A stretch of 64,000 bases of DNA, from contig UEGR01000011.1 in NCBI GenBank assembly GCA_900465685.1, positions 62,001 to 126,000 of the forward strand, read 5' to 3'. The notes under the pieces were generated by a model, which saw nothing but the letters and a program-made list of their open reading frames with translations, did no database searches and had not been told where the DNA came from. The stretch is from Hyphomicrobiales bacterium (GTDB taxonomy: Bacteria > Pseudomonadota > Alphaproteobacteria > Rhizobiales > Rhizobiaceae). Positions 25,271 through 32,992 of the stretch are shown in pieces. Made by a program: the position numbers and the translations under genes. The stretch's first letter is position 1; every line of letters starts with the position of its first letter.

Positions 25271-26296
25271 ATGCAGAGGACAAGCAACCCGCTTGCCATG
25301 CTTGTTGTCATTAATGTGGGATTGCTCGCGCTTGGCGCGTACATCTCCGGCGGGTCTTTTCTCTCCCTGTTCAACTTGCAGTCCATGGCTGGTCAGGTTC
25401 CTGAAATCGGCCTTCTTGCCATCGGCGTGATGCTTGCCATGTGCGCCGGTAACGGCGGCATCGATCTGTCGGGCATCGCGCTTGCCAATCTGGCAGGCGT
25501 GGTTGCAGCGGTTATTGCATCGTCCTTCGTGTCCGCCTCCGTGAACCCGCTCGCCTTTAGCGTCGCATTCATCGTGCTTGCGCTGATCATCGGCCTTGCA
25601 GGCGGCATCATCAACGGCATCCTGATTGCCCGTTTCAACATCACGCCGATTCTCTGCACGCTTGGCACGCAGATGGCCTTCATGGGTCTTGCTGTCGTGG
25701 TTTCGGAAGGCCGCGCCGTGATGGTCGGCAGTCCCGACCTTCTGTCGCGCATCGGCAATGACATGTTCCTGGCCGTGCCGATCAGCTTCCTGATTTTCCT
25801 TGCGGTCGCTATCCTCATCGGCGCTGTGGTGCGCTTCACGCCTTTCGGCGCATGGCTGATGCTGATGGGCACCAATCCGAAGGCAGCTGTCTTCGCCGGC
25901 TTCCCCCGCGCTCGCGTTCTGATTGCAACCTATGCAACGAGCGGCCTTCTGGCTGGCATTGCAGGCGTGATCATCGCCGCACGCAACGTCAACGTGAAAT
26001 ATGATTACGGCAGCTCCTATCTGCTGGTCGCCATTCTCATCGTCGTTATGGCCGGTGTGAAGCCTGAAGGTGGTTACGGTCGCATCATCTGCGTGGTGCT
26101 GAGCGCCATCGCCTTGCAGCTCATGTCGAGCCTGCTGAATTTCGGTGGATTGTCCAACTTTGTCCGCGACTTCGCCTGGGGCCTGCTGCTGCTCGCATTC
26201 CTCGCTGTCGGACGATACGACGTCGCCAGTTTCTTTAACTTGGGCAATCGCTCCAAGGCACCAATTGGTGCTCAACCCTCAAGCACCAAACCGTAA
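25271..26296 (+). CDS. Sugar-type ABC transporter permease 1 (RbsC family)
   Basis: Inner-membrane permease of 341 residues in the ribose/autoinducer-2 (RbsC/LsrC) family. About nine hydrophobic segments are seen. Family markers are AGNGGIDLSGIALANLAGV, IGLAGGIINGILIARFNITP with ILCTLGTQMAFMGLA, and GTNPKAAVFAGFPRARVLIA. It unusually leads the operon, ahead of the binding protein and ATPase. A strong GGAGGAGA precedes the ATG. It should form a heterodimer with the permease at 29101-30126. Confidence 0.88.
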   Translation: MQRTSNPLAMLVVINVGLLALGAYISGGSFLSLFNLQSMAGQVPEIGLLAIGVMLAMCAGNGGIDLSGIALANLAGVVAAVIASSFVSASVNPLAFSVAFIVLALIIGLAGGIINGILIARFNITPILCTLGTQMAFMGLAVVVSEGRAVMVGSPDLLSRIGNDMFLAVPISFLIFLAVAILIGAVVRFTPFGAWLMLMGTNPKAAVFAGFPRARVLIATYATSGLLAGIAGVIIAARNVNVKYDYGSSYLLVAILIVVMAGVKPEGGYGRIICVVLSAIALQLMSSLLNFGGLSNFVRDFAWGLLLLAFLAVGRYDVASFFNLGNRSKAPIGAQPSSTKP

Positions 26297-26326
26297 TACT
26301 GAGGGACTCTCACTGAGGAGGAAATC

Positions 26327-27337
26327 ATGAAAGCCAAGACGAAGAAGCTGCTCGCTGGAACGCTCATTGCTGCCACTGCACTTGCAGGCGGCGCAGGCAC
26401 GCTGGCCGCGCAGGACAAGCCGGTCATCGCAACCGTTGTCAAGATCAGCGGTATTCCGTGGTTCGACCGCATGAACACCGGCGTTGAAGCCTATCAGAAG
26501 GCCAACCCGGATGTGGTTGCAACCCAGAGCGGCCCGGCAACTGCCGACGCAGCACAGCAGCTTCAGATCGTTCAGGATCTGGTCGCCAAGGGCGTCAATG
26601 CGCTTGCCGTCGTTCCGATGGACCCGGCTGTTCTCGAAGGCACGTTCAAGCGCGCTATTGAACGCGGCATCGTTGTCGTGACCCACGAAGCCGACAACCA
26701 GATCAACACCATGGCCGACGTCGAAGCTTTCGACAATGCCGACTACGGCAAAGCTCTGAACGAACGTCTGGCACAGTGCATGGGCAAGAGCGGCAAGTGG
26801 ACGACCTTCGTTGGTTCGCTCGGCAGCCGTACGCATATGCAGTGGGTTGGCTCGGCTGAAGAAAATGCCAAGCAGTATCCGGACATGCAGCTTGTCGATC
26901 CGAACAACGAATCCTTCGACGATGCCAACGGCACCTACGAAAAGGCCAAGGAAATCCTGCGCAAGCATCCTGACCTGAAGGGCTTCCAGAGCTCGGCTGG
27001 CAACGACGTTCTCGGCATTGGCCGCGCGATCGATGAAGCCGGTCTGAGCGGCAAGGTCTGCCTCGTTGGCACTGGCCTTCCGAACCCATCGGCTGACCTT
27101 CTGGAATCCGGCGCCATCACGGCTATCGGCTTCTGGGATCCGCAGAAGGCTGGCATGGCGATGAATGCTGTTGCCAAGCTTCTTCTGGAAAAGAAGGAAG
27201 TCAAGGACGGTATCGACCTCGGCGTTGAAGGCTACAACAAGGTTTCCGTGAAGAAGGGTGCAGGCGAAGGCCTCCTCGTCATCGGCAACGGCATGGTTAT
27301 TGCCGACAAGGATTCCTACAAGGAACACCTGTTCTAA
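26327..27337 (+). CDS. Sugar-type ABC transporter substrate-binding protein
   Basis: Periplasmic binding protein of 336 residues with a Sec signal (KKLLAGTLIAATALAGGAGT, cleavage near LAA-QD). The fold is that of ribose/autoinducer-2 binding proteins: IATVVKISGIPWFDRMNTGV, QDLVAKGVNALAVVPMDPAV, ERGIVVVTHEAD and SAGNDVLGIGRAIDEAGL. LsrB-like proteins share this layout. A strong hairpin follows the gene and probably stabilises its mRNA. The ligand is unknown; the nearby DhaK/DhaL genes suggest a sugar or polyol leading to a short keto-sugar. Confidence 0.87.
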   Translation: MKAKTKKLLAGTLIAATALAGGAGTLAAQDKPVIATVVKISGIPWFDRMNTGVEAYQKANPDVVATQSGPATADAAQQLQIVQDLVAKGVNALAVVPMDPAVLEGTFKRAIERGIVVVTHEADNQINTMADVEAFDNADYGKALNERLAQCMGKSGKWTTFVGSLGSRTHMQWVGSAEENAKQYPDMQLVDPNNESFDDANGTYEKAKEILRKHPDLKGFQSSAGNDVLGIGRAIDEAGLSGKVCLVGTGLPNPSADLLESGAITAIGFWDPQKAGMAMNAVAKLLLEKKEVKDGIDLGVEGYNKVSVKKGAGEGLLVIGNGMVIADKDSYKEHLF

Positions 27338-27402
27338 GAAGCCTTAGAAGATCCGACTGCTAGTGGTGTGGATTCCGTTCACCCCCGCCATATAGCGTCA
27401 AA

Positions 27403-27438
27403 GCCTGGATGCTTTCCGCGAATGGAAAGCATCCGGGC
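27403..27438 (+). other. Intercistronic hairpin after the sugar-binding protein gene
   Basis: Arms of 15 bases with one T-G pair (27403-27417 and 27424-27438, inner GGATGCTTTCC / GGAAAGCATCC) and a 6-base loop GCGAAT. No T-run follows directly. It lies in a 201-base gap between the binding protein and ATPase genes, and probably protects the upstream mRNA or attenuates the downstream genes. Confidence 0.65.
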
Positions 27439-27538
27439 AACCAACCCCGGTTGATTTTAGTGCTTTAATGCCGCCAACCAGCCGACAGCGGAACCGTTGC
27501 GCGCGAGCGCGATGATGCGTTGTGGCAGAGGAATTAAC

Positions 27539-29104
27539 GTGTCAACTACGATGAACAATAAGACGGAAAACGGCCGGACACCGGAGCGTTTTCTCGAATT
27601 GCGCAACATCCACAAGCGGTTCGGCGGCGTGCATGCATTGCGCGGCATCGACCTCACGCTCAATCTCGGAGAGGCCTATCACCTTCTCGGCGAGAATGGA
27701 TGCGGCAAGAGCACCGTCATCAAGATCATGTCCGGCGCACATGGTCCGAGCGAAGGTGAAATTGTTCTCAATGGCAAGACCTATAAAGAACTCGATCCGA
27801 TCCAGTCGCTGGCTGCAGGCATCGAGACTGTCTATCAGGACCTATCGCTGATCCCCAACCTCACGGTTGCCGAAAATGTAGCGCTTAATCAGCAGCTCGT
27901 CGAAGGCAATGGCAAGCTGTTGCGCCGCTTCGACCGCACCAAGCTGCGCCAGACTGCGGAACGTGCGCTGAGCACTGTCGGCCTGCCCACAGATCGCGCC
28001 TTTCTGAACACTATCGTTTCCGAACTGCCGCTTGCCATGCGCCAGCTGGTCGCCATTTCCCGTGCGATCGCGACGAGCGCCAAGCTGGTCATCATGGATG
28101 AGCCGACCACGTCGCTGACGCGCCGCGAAGTCGACAACCTCATCGAAGTCGTCAATCGCTTGCGCGCAGACAATGTCGCCGTCCTCTTCGTGACCCACAA
28201 GCTCGACGAATGCTACCGCATCGGCGGTAACGCCGTCGTTTTCCGCGATGGCCAATGCGTCGCGCAGGGGCCGATCGAAAACTACACCAAGAAGCAGCTT
28301 TCCGAGCTGATGATTGGCCGTGAAATCGACGCCGAGCGCTATCGCACCGGTACGCCCGGCGAGGCGGAACTGCTGAAGCTGGACGGCCTGTCATCACCGG
28401 ATTTCAGGAATATCAATCTGACGCTCCGCAAGGGTGAAGTGCTCGGCATTACAGGTCTGGCCGACTCAGGCCGCAATGAGCTGGCGATGGCGATCACCGG
28501 CGTCGATCCGGCATCCAACGGCGCGATCACGCTCGAAGGTCGCAAGATCAACGTCAAGAGCCCTGCCGAAGCCATTGAACTTGGCATCGGCTACGTGCCG
28601 GAGGATCGTCTCGCAGAGGGACTGTTCCTCGACAAGTCGATTTTCGAAAATGAAGTCGCGTTGATCCTGACTCGTCTCAGCAACAGCCTCGGCGTCATCA
28701 ACCAGAAGAAGGGCCGCGAAATCGCAGCCTCGCTGATGGAGCAGATGCGCCTCAATACCAAGAACCTGGATCTACCGGTCGGCGCCCTTTCGGGCGGCAA
28801 TCAGCAGCGCGTTCTCATCGGTCGCTGGCTCAGCATCGGTCCGAAGCTCCTCGTGCTGCATGGCCCAACTGTGGGCGTCGATGTCGGATCGAAGGATACG
28901 ATCTATCGCGCCATCCAGACACTGGCCGAAGCCGGCATGGGCCTCATCATCGTCAGCGATGACCTGCCGGAACTGCTGCAAAACGCCGACCGCATTCTCG
29001 TCATGAATGCGGGAAGCATCGTCAAGGAATTTGACGCCGCCGAGGCGACGGAAGACCAGCTCTACCAAGCCATGATGTCGTCGCAAAAGGAGCTACCGCA
29101 ATGA
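27539..29104 (+). CDS. Sugar-type ABC transporter double ATPase (RbsA family)
   Basis: A 521-residue cytoplasmic ATPase with two ABC cassettes. N-terminal: Walker A GENGCGKST, a degenerate signature (LPLAMRQLVAISRAI) and Walker B VIMDEPTTSL. C-terminal: degenerate Walker A (ADSGRNELA) and signature LSGGNQQRVLIGRWL. I chose the GTG at 27539 because AGAGGAA lies just upstream and the protein then begins MSTTMNNK. An in-frame ATG at 27497 lacks a ribosome site. The stop overlaps the next permease start (ATGA). Confidence 0.86.
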   Translation: MSTTMNNKTENGRTPERFLELRNIHKRFGGVHALRGIDLTLNLGEAYHLLGENGCGKSTVIKIMSGAHGPSEGEIVLNGKTYKELDPIQSLAAGIETVYQDLSLIPNLTVAENVALNQQLVEGNGKLLRRFDRTKLRQTAERALSTVGLPTDRAFLNTIVSELPLAMRQLVAISRAIATSAKLVIMDEPTTSLTRREVDNLIEVVNRLRADNVAVLFVTHKLDECYRIGGNAVVFRDGQCVAQGPIENYTKKQLSELMIGREIDAERYRTGTPGEAELLKLDGLSSPDFRNINLTLRKGEVLGITGLADSGRNELAMAITGVDPASNGAITLEGRKINVKSPAEAIELGIGYVPEDRLAEGLFLDKSIFENEVALILTRLSNSLGVINQKKGREIAASLMEQMRLNTKNLDLPVGALSGGNQQRVLIGRWLSIGPKLLVLHGPTVGVDVGSKDTIYRAIQTLAEAGMGLIIVSDDLPELLQNADRILVMNAGSIVKEFDAAEATEDQLYQAMMSSQKELPQ

Positions 29105-30126
29105 GCGTGTCGCAGTATCAGCCGGAACTGGGCCAGACCCGGTCCTTCAAGCTGGGTGACTTCATTCGCAGGCGCCCTGAATCCATCACCTTCTTCCTTC
29201 TGGTCGCGATCTGCGTGATCGTGTCGATTGTCAATCCTGCATTCCTGCAGGCTTCGACGCTGATCGATATCGGTCGCGCCAGTGTGGTGATGGGCCTTTT
29301 CGCGCTTGGCGTCTTCATCATTCTCGCTGCTGGCGGCATCGATGTATCGTTCACGGCCATTGCCGCCTGCACGGTCTATTCGCTGACCTTGCTGGTGCAG
29401 GCCTATATGCCGACGCTTCCCATCGTCTTCGTCATCCTGATGGCGATTGCCGGCGGTGTCTTTCTCGGCCTGATCAACGGCGTACTCGTGCACAGTCTGA
29501 AAGTTCCGTCGCTGATCGTCACCATTGGCACGCAATATCTGTTCCGTGGCTTCCTGCTGGCTTTTGTCGGCACGGTCTGGATCATGTCGCTGCCGCCGAC
29601 GATGGGCGCTTTTGGCCGCCTGCCCCTGTTCCAGTTCGAATCCGCCAACGGCGCAACCATCACCATGCCGTTCTACTTCCTGATCCTGCCTGCGGCAGCG
29701 ATCCTGACCTGGTGGATCTTGAACCGCACGCTGATGGGCCGCGCCATTTTCGCCATGGGTGGCAACAGCCAGATCGCAAGCCGCCTTGGTTATAATCTGC
29801 GCACCATCCATCTGTTCCTGTTCGGATATGCCGGTGGTCTCGCCGGTCTTGCAGGCATCATCCATGTTTGCGCCAACCGTCAGTCGAGCCCATTCGACTT
29901 TGTCGGAACCGAAATCAGCGTCATTGCCGCTGTGGTTCTGGGTGGCGCACGTATTACCGGCGGCACGGGCAGCGTTTTCGGCACCATTCTGGGTGTTCTG
30001 CTCATCACCGTCATCAACAGCGTTCTGGTCCTGGTTGGTATTCCCAGCACGTGGCAGCGTCTCGTCGTCGGCTGCTTCATTCTTCTGGCCGCCGCCTTCT
30101 TCGTCACCCAGCAACGCAAGAAATAA
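29101..30126 (+). CDS. Sugar-type ABC transporter permease 2 (RbsC family)
   Basis: Inner-membrane permease of 341 residues, RbsC/LsrD family. Family markers are AAGGIDVSFTAIAACTVYSL, GVFLGLINGVLVHSLKVPSL with IVTIGTQYLFRG, GNSQIASRLGYNLRTIHLFL and GGARITGGTGSVFGTILGVL. It starts within the ATPase stop (ATGA) and is followed 23 bases later by dhaK. It pairs with the permease at 25271-26296. Confidence 0.88.
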   Translation: MSVSQYQPELGQTRSFKLGDFIRRRPESITFFLLVAICVIVSIVNPAFLQASTLIDIGRASVVMGLFALGVFIILAAGGIDVSFTAIAACTVYSLTLLVQAYMPTLPIVFVILMAIAGGVFLGLINGVLVHSLKVPSLIVTIGTQYLFRGFLLAFVGTVWIMSLPPTMGAFGRLPLFQFESANGATITMPFYFLILPAAAILTWWILNRTLMGRAIFAMGGNSQIASRLGYNLRTIHLFLFGYAGGLAGLAGIIHVCANRQSSPFDFVGTEISVIAAVVLGGARITGGTGSVFGTILGVLLITVINSVLVLVGIPSTWQRLVVGCFILLAAAFFVTQQRKK

Positions 30127-30149
30127 CCCGATAATCTCAAGAGGAAATC

Positions 30150-31151
30150 ATGAAGAAGTTCCTGAACGATCCAGTCAATTTCGTTGATGAGATGCTGGAA
30201 GGCATCTATCGGGCCCATCCCGAACTGACCTTTGTCAACGACGACAAGCGCTGCATGGTCACTGCCAAGCCGAAGGCTGGCAAGGTCGGTATCGCAACCG
30301 GCGGCGGCTCGGGCCATCTGCCGACCTTCCTCGGCTATATCGGCGAAAACATGATCGACGGCGCAGCTGTCGGCGGTGTGTTCCAGTCGCCGAGCGCAGA
30401 GCAAATGTATCAGGTCACCAAGGCCATCGATCAGGGCGCAGGCGTGCTCTACATCTATGGCAACTACACGGGCGACATCATCAATTTCGACATGGCTGCC
30501 GAACTGGCCGATCTCGACGGCATCACCGTCAAGCAGGTTGTCGGCAATGACGACGTTGCCTCATCGGTTGTTGGTGAAGAGCACAAGCGCCGCGGCGTTG
30601 CGGGCATTTTCTTCATCTACAAGGCAGCCGGTGCAGCAGCAGCCAACGGCCTGTCGCTCGATGAAGTAACGCGTCTCGCCGACAAGGCTCGCCTGCGCAC
30701 TCGCACAATGGGCGTTGCCCTGTCGAGCTGCGTTGTGCCGGAAATCGGCCATGCGACCTTCTCCATCGGCGACGATGAAATGGAAATCGGCATGGGCATC
30801 CATGGCGAACCGGGTATCAGCCGCACCAAGCTTGCTCCGGCTGACTCCGTTGTCGATCAGCTTCTGGGTCGCATCTTCGCCGAGCAGGATTATGCCAAGG
30901 GCGATGAAGTTGCCATCCTGCTGAACGGTCTCGGCGGTACACCGCTGGAAGAACTTTACATCATGTTCCGCCGCGTTGCGCAGCTCTTCGACGAGCGTGG
31001 CGTCAAGGTAAAGCATATCTGGATCGGCGAATTCGCCACCGCCATGGAAATGGCCGGTGCTTCGATCTCCGTGCTGCATCTCGACGACGAACTGGAGCCG
31101 CTTATCGCTGCTTCGGCGAACACGCCATTCTTCAAGCACATTGCCGGTTGA
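30150..31151 (+). CDS. dhaK: Dihydroxyacetone kinase-type subunit DhaK
   Basis: A 333-residue substrate-binding subunit of a dihydroxyacetone-type kinase. The substrate is held covalently by a histidine: His218 in MGIHGEPG is at the same number as in E. coli DhaK. His56 in GGGSGHLPTF and Asp109 in NYTGDI also match. It works with the ATP-binding DhaL encoded ten bases downstream. No DhaM (PTS) gene is seen, so ATP is probably the direct donor. Related kinases act on ketotetroses such as erythrulose, so the substrate may be dihydroxyacetone or a short keto-sugar brought in by the linked importer. Confidence 0.9.
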   Translation: MKKFLNDPVNFVDEMLEGIYRAHPELTFVNDDKRCMVTAKPKAGKVGIATGGGSGHLPTFLGYIGENMIDGAAVGGVFQSPSAEQMYQVTKAIDQGAGVLYIYGNYTGDIINFDMAAELADLDGITVKQVVGNDDVASSVVGEEHKRRGVAGIFFIYKAAGAAAANGLSLDEVTRLADKARLRTRTMGVALSSCVVPEIGHATFSIGDDEMEIGMGIHGEPGISRTKLAPADSVVDQLLGRIFAEQDYAKGDEVAILLNGLGGTPLEELYIMFRRVAQLFDERGVKVKHIWIGEFATAMEMAGASISVLHLDDELEPLIAASANTPFFKHIAG

Positions 31152-31160
31152 GGTAACGCC

Positions 31161-31805
31161 ATGAACTCCATCAAGGCTTCCGATCTCATCAATCTGTTCG
31201 ACAGCTGGAAGCAGCTCTTCGCAGAACAGCGCGAATTCCTGATCTCGCTCGACGGCAAGGTTGGCGATAGCGATCTGGGCATCACCATGAGCAAGGCTTT
31301 CGCAGCCGCTGCTGAAGCAACCGCCGAAGAAGGCGAAGCTGCTGGTATTGCCAAGCTGCTGCGTCTGGCCGGCGCCACCATGGCCCGCGTCGCTCCGTCC
31401 ACCATGGGCACGCTGACGGCAACGGGTTTCCTGCGGGCAAGCAAGGCCTGCGAAGGCGTTGACGCGATTGGCACTGCCGAAATGGCGGCCTTCTGGCGCG
31501 CCTATCGCGATGGTGTTGCAGAACGTGGCAAGGCCAAGGTTGGCGACAAGACCCTGCTCGACGTCCTCGACCCGATTGCTGTCACGCTTGAAGCTCAGGC
31601 TGCTGCCGGAGCTTCCCTGCCCGACGCACTGGCTGCGACGGCAAAGGCTGCCGAAGACGCACTGGAAGCAACCAAGTCTCTGGTTGCCCAGCATGGCAAG
31701 GCTGCAGCCTTCCAGGAAAAGACCATCGGTCTTCAGGACGCTGGCGCCACTGTCGGCACCTTCCTGATCGTCAGAATGTCGGAGTTCGTATCAGCTCATT
31801 CCTGA
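31161..31805 (+). CDS. dhaL: Dihydroxyacetone kinase-type subunit DhaL
   Basis: A 214-residue nucleotide-binding subunit. The Mg-ADP binding motif appears as LDGKVGDSDLGITM, with the three aspartates in place but Leu where many DhaL proteins have His (GDxDHG). MARVAPSTMGTLTATGFLRA is the second conserved glycine-rich stretch. It transfers phosphate to the keto-sugar bound on DhaK. It is the last gene of the operon and is followed by a strong terminator. The altered loop may reflect a substrate or donor different from classical DHA kinase. Confidence 0.88.
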   Translation: MNSIKASDLINLFDSWKQLFAEQREFLISLDGKVGDSDLGITMSKAFAAAAEATAEEGEAAGIAKLLRLAGATMARVAPSTMGTLTATGFLRASKACEGVDAIGTAEMAAFWRAYRDGVAERGKAKVGDKTLLDVLDPIAVTLEAQAAAGASLPDALAATAKAAEDALEATKSLVAQHGKAAAFQEKTIGLQDAGATVGTFLIVRMSEFVSAHS

Positions 31806-31821
31806 TACGTCTCCACACATG

Positions 31822-31865
31822 TCGAAGGCCGGAAGCCCGCCAGGTTCCGGCCTTCGATGCTTTTT
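31822..31865 (+). terminator. Terminator of the LacI-controlled dha operon
   Basis: Perfect 13-bp stem (TCGAAGGCCGGAA 31822-31834, TTCCGGCCTTCGA 31845-31857), 10-base loop, then TGC and five T (31861-31865). It lies 16 bases after the dhaL stop and its T-run touches the stop codon of the convergent phosphopantetheinyl transferase gene. Confidence 0.9.
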
Positions 31866-32514
31866 AGAGATAGGCCAGCGTCACGATTTTTGGCGCGCGG
31901 CAAAAAACGACCCGGACATTTATGCCCGTCGTGGTGCGCGCATGGCCGTGCTGAAGATCGACGATGATATCGTCATAGTTCAATATCACGCGGTCCAGTG
32001 GATAGACGGCCTTATAGACCGCCTCCTTTGCGCAAAACAGAATACGATCTGTATCGCCCGTGCCCTCTGGTAGCCGGTCACCCGGCTGTTTCACCAACAC
32101 GGCAATATCCTCCGGCAGCGCAATAGCCGGTTCCACATCAATCCCGACTGAGAGAAAATCGGCGCTGCTTGCCACAGCAGCAACGGCCATATCGTCATCA
32201 TGGGCGAGAGAGCCGACAATGCCCGACGGCCAGATTGGCTCGCCCGAAGCGCCGCGCAAAATCGCGAAGTCGCCTCCGCCATGCTCTTTGAGCAATTCCC
32301 GCGCTGCAATACGTGCCGCGCCGCTGGCGCGACAACGAACCGGATTTCGTGCCGGAAGCGTAGCAATCTCATCACCCAGTAAGCGGGTTTCATCCCCGTC
32401 CCGAATGACCCGGCAAGCGGTTGCAATGCCCTTGGGCGCGGTTGCGCGCATGGCTTCGTTCAGCGCCTTTTCCAAAAACGACTTTTCGGAAATGCCAGAC
32501 TGAGGTTCTGCCAT
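31864..32514 (-). CDS. 4'-phosphopantetheinyl transferase (Sfp/EntD type)
   Basis: A 216-residue enzyme that transfers phosphopantetheine from coenzyme A to a carrier-protein serine. The Mg-binding motif is GIDVEPA and the second motif is LFCAKEAVYKAVYPL, matching the (W/F)xxKEA(x)xK signature of Sfp-type transferases. GSLAHDDDMAVAA, just upstream, fits the substrate-positioning histidine region. It lies downstream of the Pls-type synthetase and acetyltransferase on the same strand. The natural target is therefore the carrier domain of that synthetase, Ser603. A role in siderophore synthesis elsewhere in the genome is also possible. Confidence 0.88.
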   Translation of the reverse strand: MAEPQSGISEKSFLEKALNEAMRATAPKGIATACRVIRDGDETRLLGDEIATLPARNPVRCRASGAARIAARELLKEHGGGDFAILRGASGEPIWPSGIVGSLAHDDDMAVAAVASSADFLSVGIDVEPAIALPEDIAVLVKQPGDRLPEGTGDTDRILFCAKEAVYKAVYPLDRVILNYDDIIVDLQHGHARTTTGINVRVVFCRAPKIVTLAYL

Positions 32515-32524
32515 ATCGGTATTC

Positions 32525-32992
32525 TCAACCGCGAAGATCGAGATGGGCGATCATCTCGCCGTCTTCGTCGAGACCGTCTTCAACAAAGCCCGCCTTGGCA
32601 TAAAGCTGGCGCGCGCCTTCGTTTTCCGGCTCGTAGCAGATGGAAACGCGGTGAATGTGACCCAGCGCCTTTATCTCGGCCAGAACCAGCTGCAATGCCG
32701 CCTTTCCGTAACCGCGCCCCTGAAAAGCGCGGTCAATCATGAAGCGATAAATCTGCGCATTGTCGCCATCGCTCGTCGCGTCATACATGAGGAAACCGAC
32801 CAGCTCGCCGCCTGCAAAAACAGCGCGTGGCCGGGCATCCTCATCTTCATCTGCCTCTTCCAGCGAGCTGGCATTATCCGCGACAAGGTTTTCCTGTCCC
32901 GGGGCCAGCTCCAGCGCAGCTATCCGTGACCGCAAGTCGTCCGTTACGGATTGAAGCCGGATATCACGGGTGCTGGAAGTTGGATCGGTCAA
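32525..32992 (-). CDS. GNAT-family N-acetyltransferase
   Basis: A 155-residue acetyltransferase of the GNAT family. The acetyl-CoA loop is AFQGRGYGKAALQLVLAEI (Q/RxxGxG/A), followed by the RVSICYEPENEGARQLYAKA region typical of RimI/SpeG-like proteins. The gene starts within the stop of the Pls-type synthetase (ATGA, 32989-32992) and ends ten bases before the transferase gene. It could acetylate amino groups of the poly-amino acid product, its monomer or an end. Polyamine or self-resistance acetylation is an alternative. Confidence 0.83.
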   Translation of the reverse strand: MTDPTSSTRDIRLQSVTDDLRSRIAALELAPGQENLVADNASSLEEADEDEDARPRAVFAGGELVGFLMYDATSDGDNAQIYRFMIDRAFQGRGYGKAALQLVLAEIKALGHIHRVSICYEPENEGARQLYAKAGFVEDGLDEDGEMIAHLDLRG

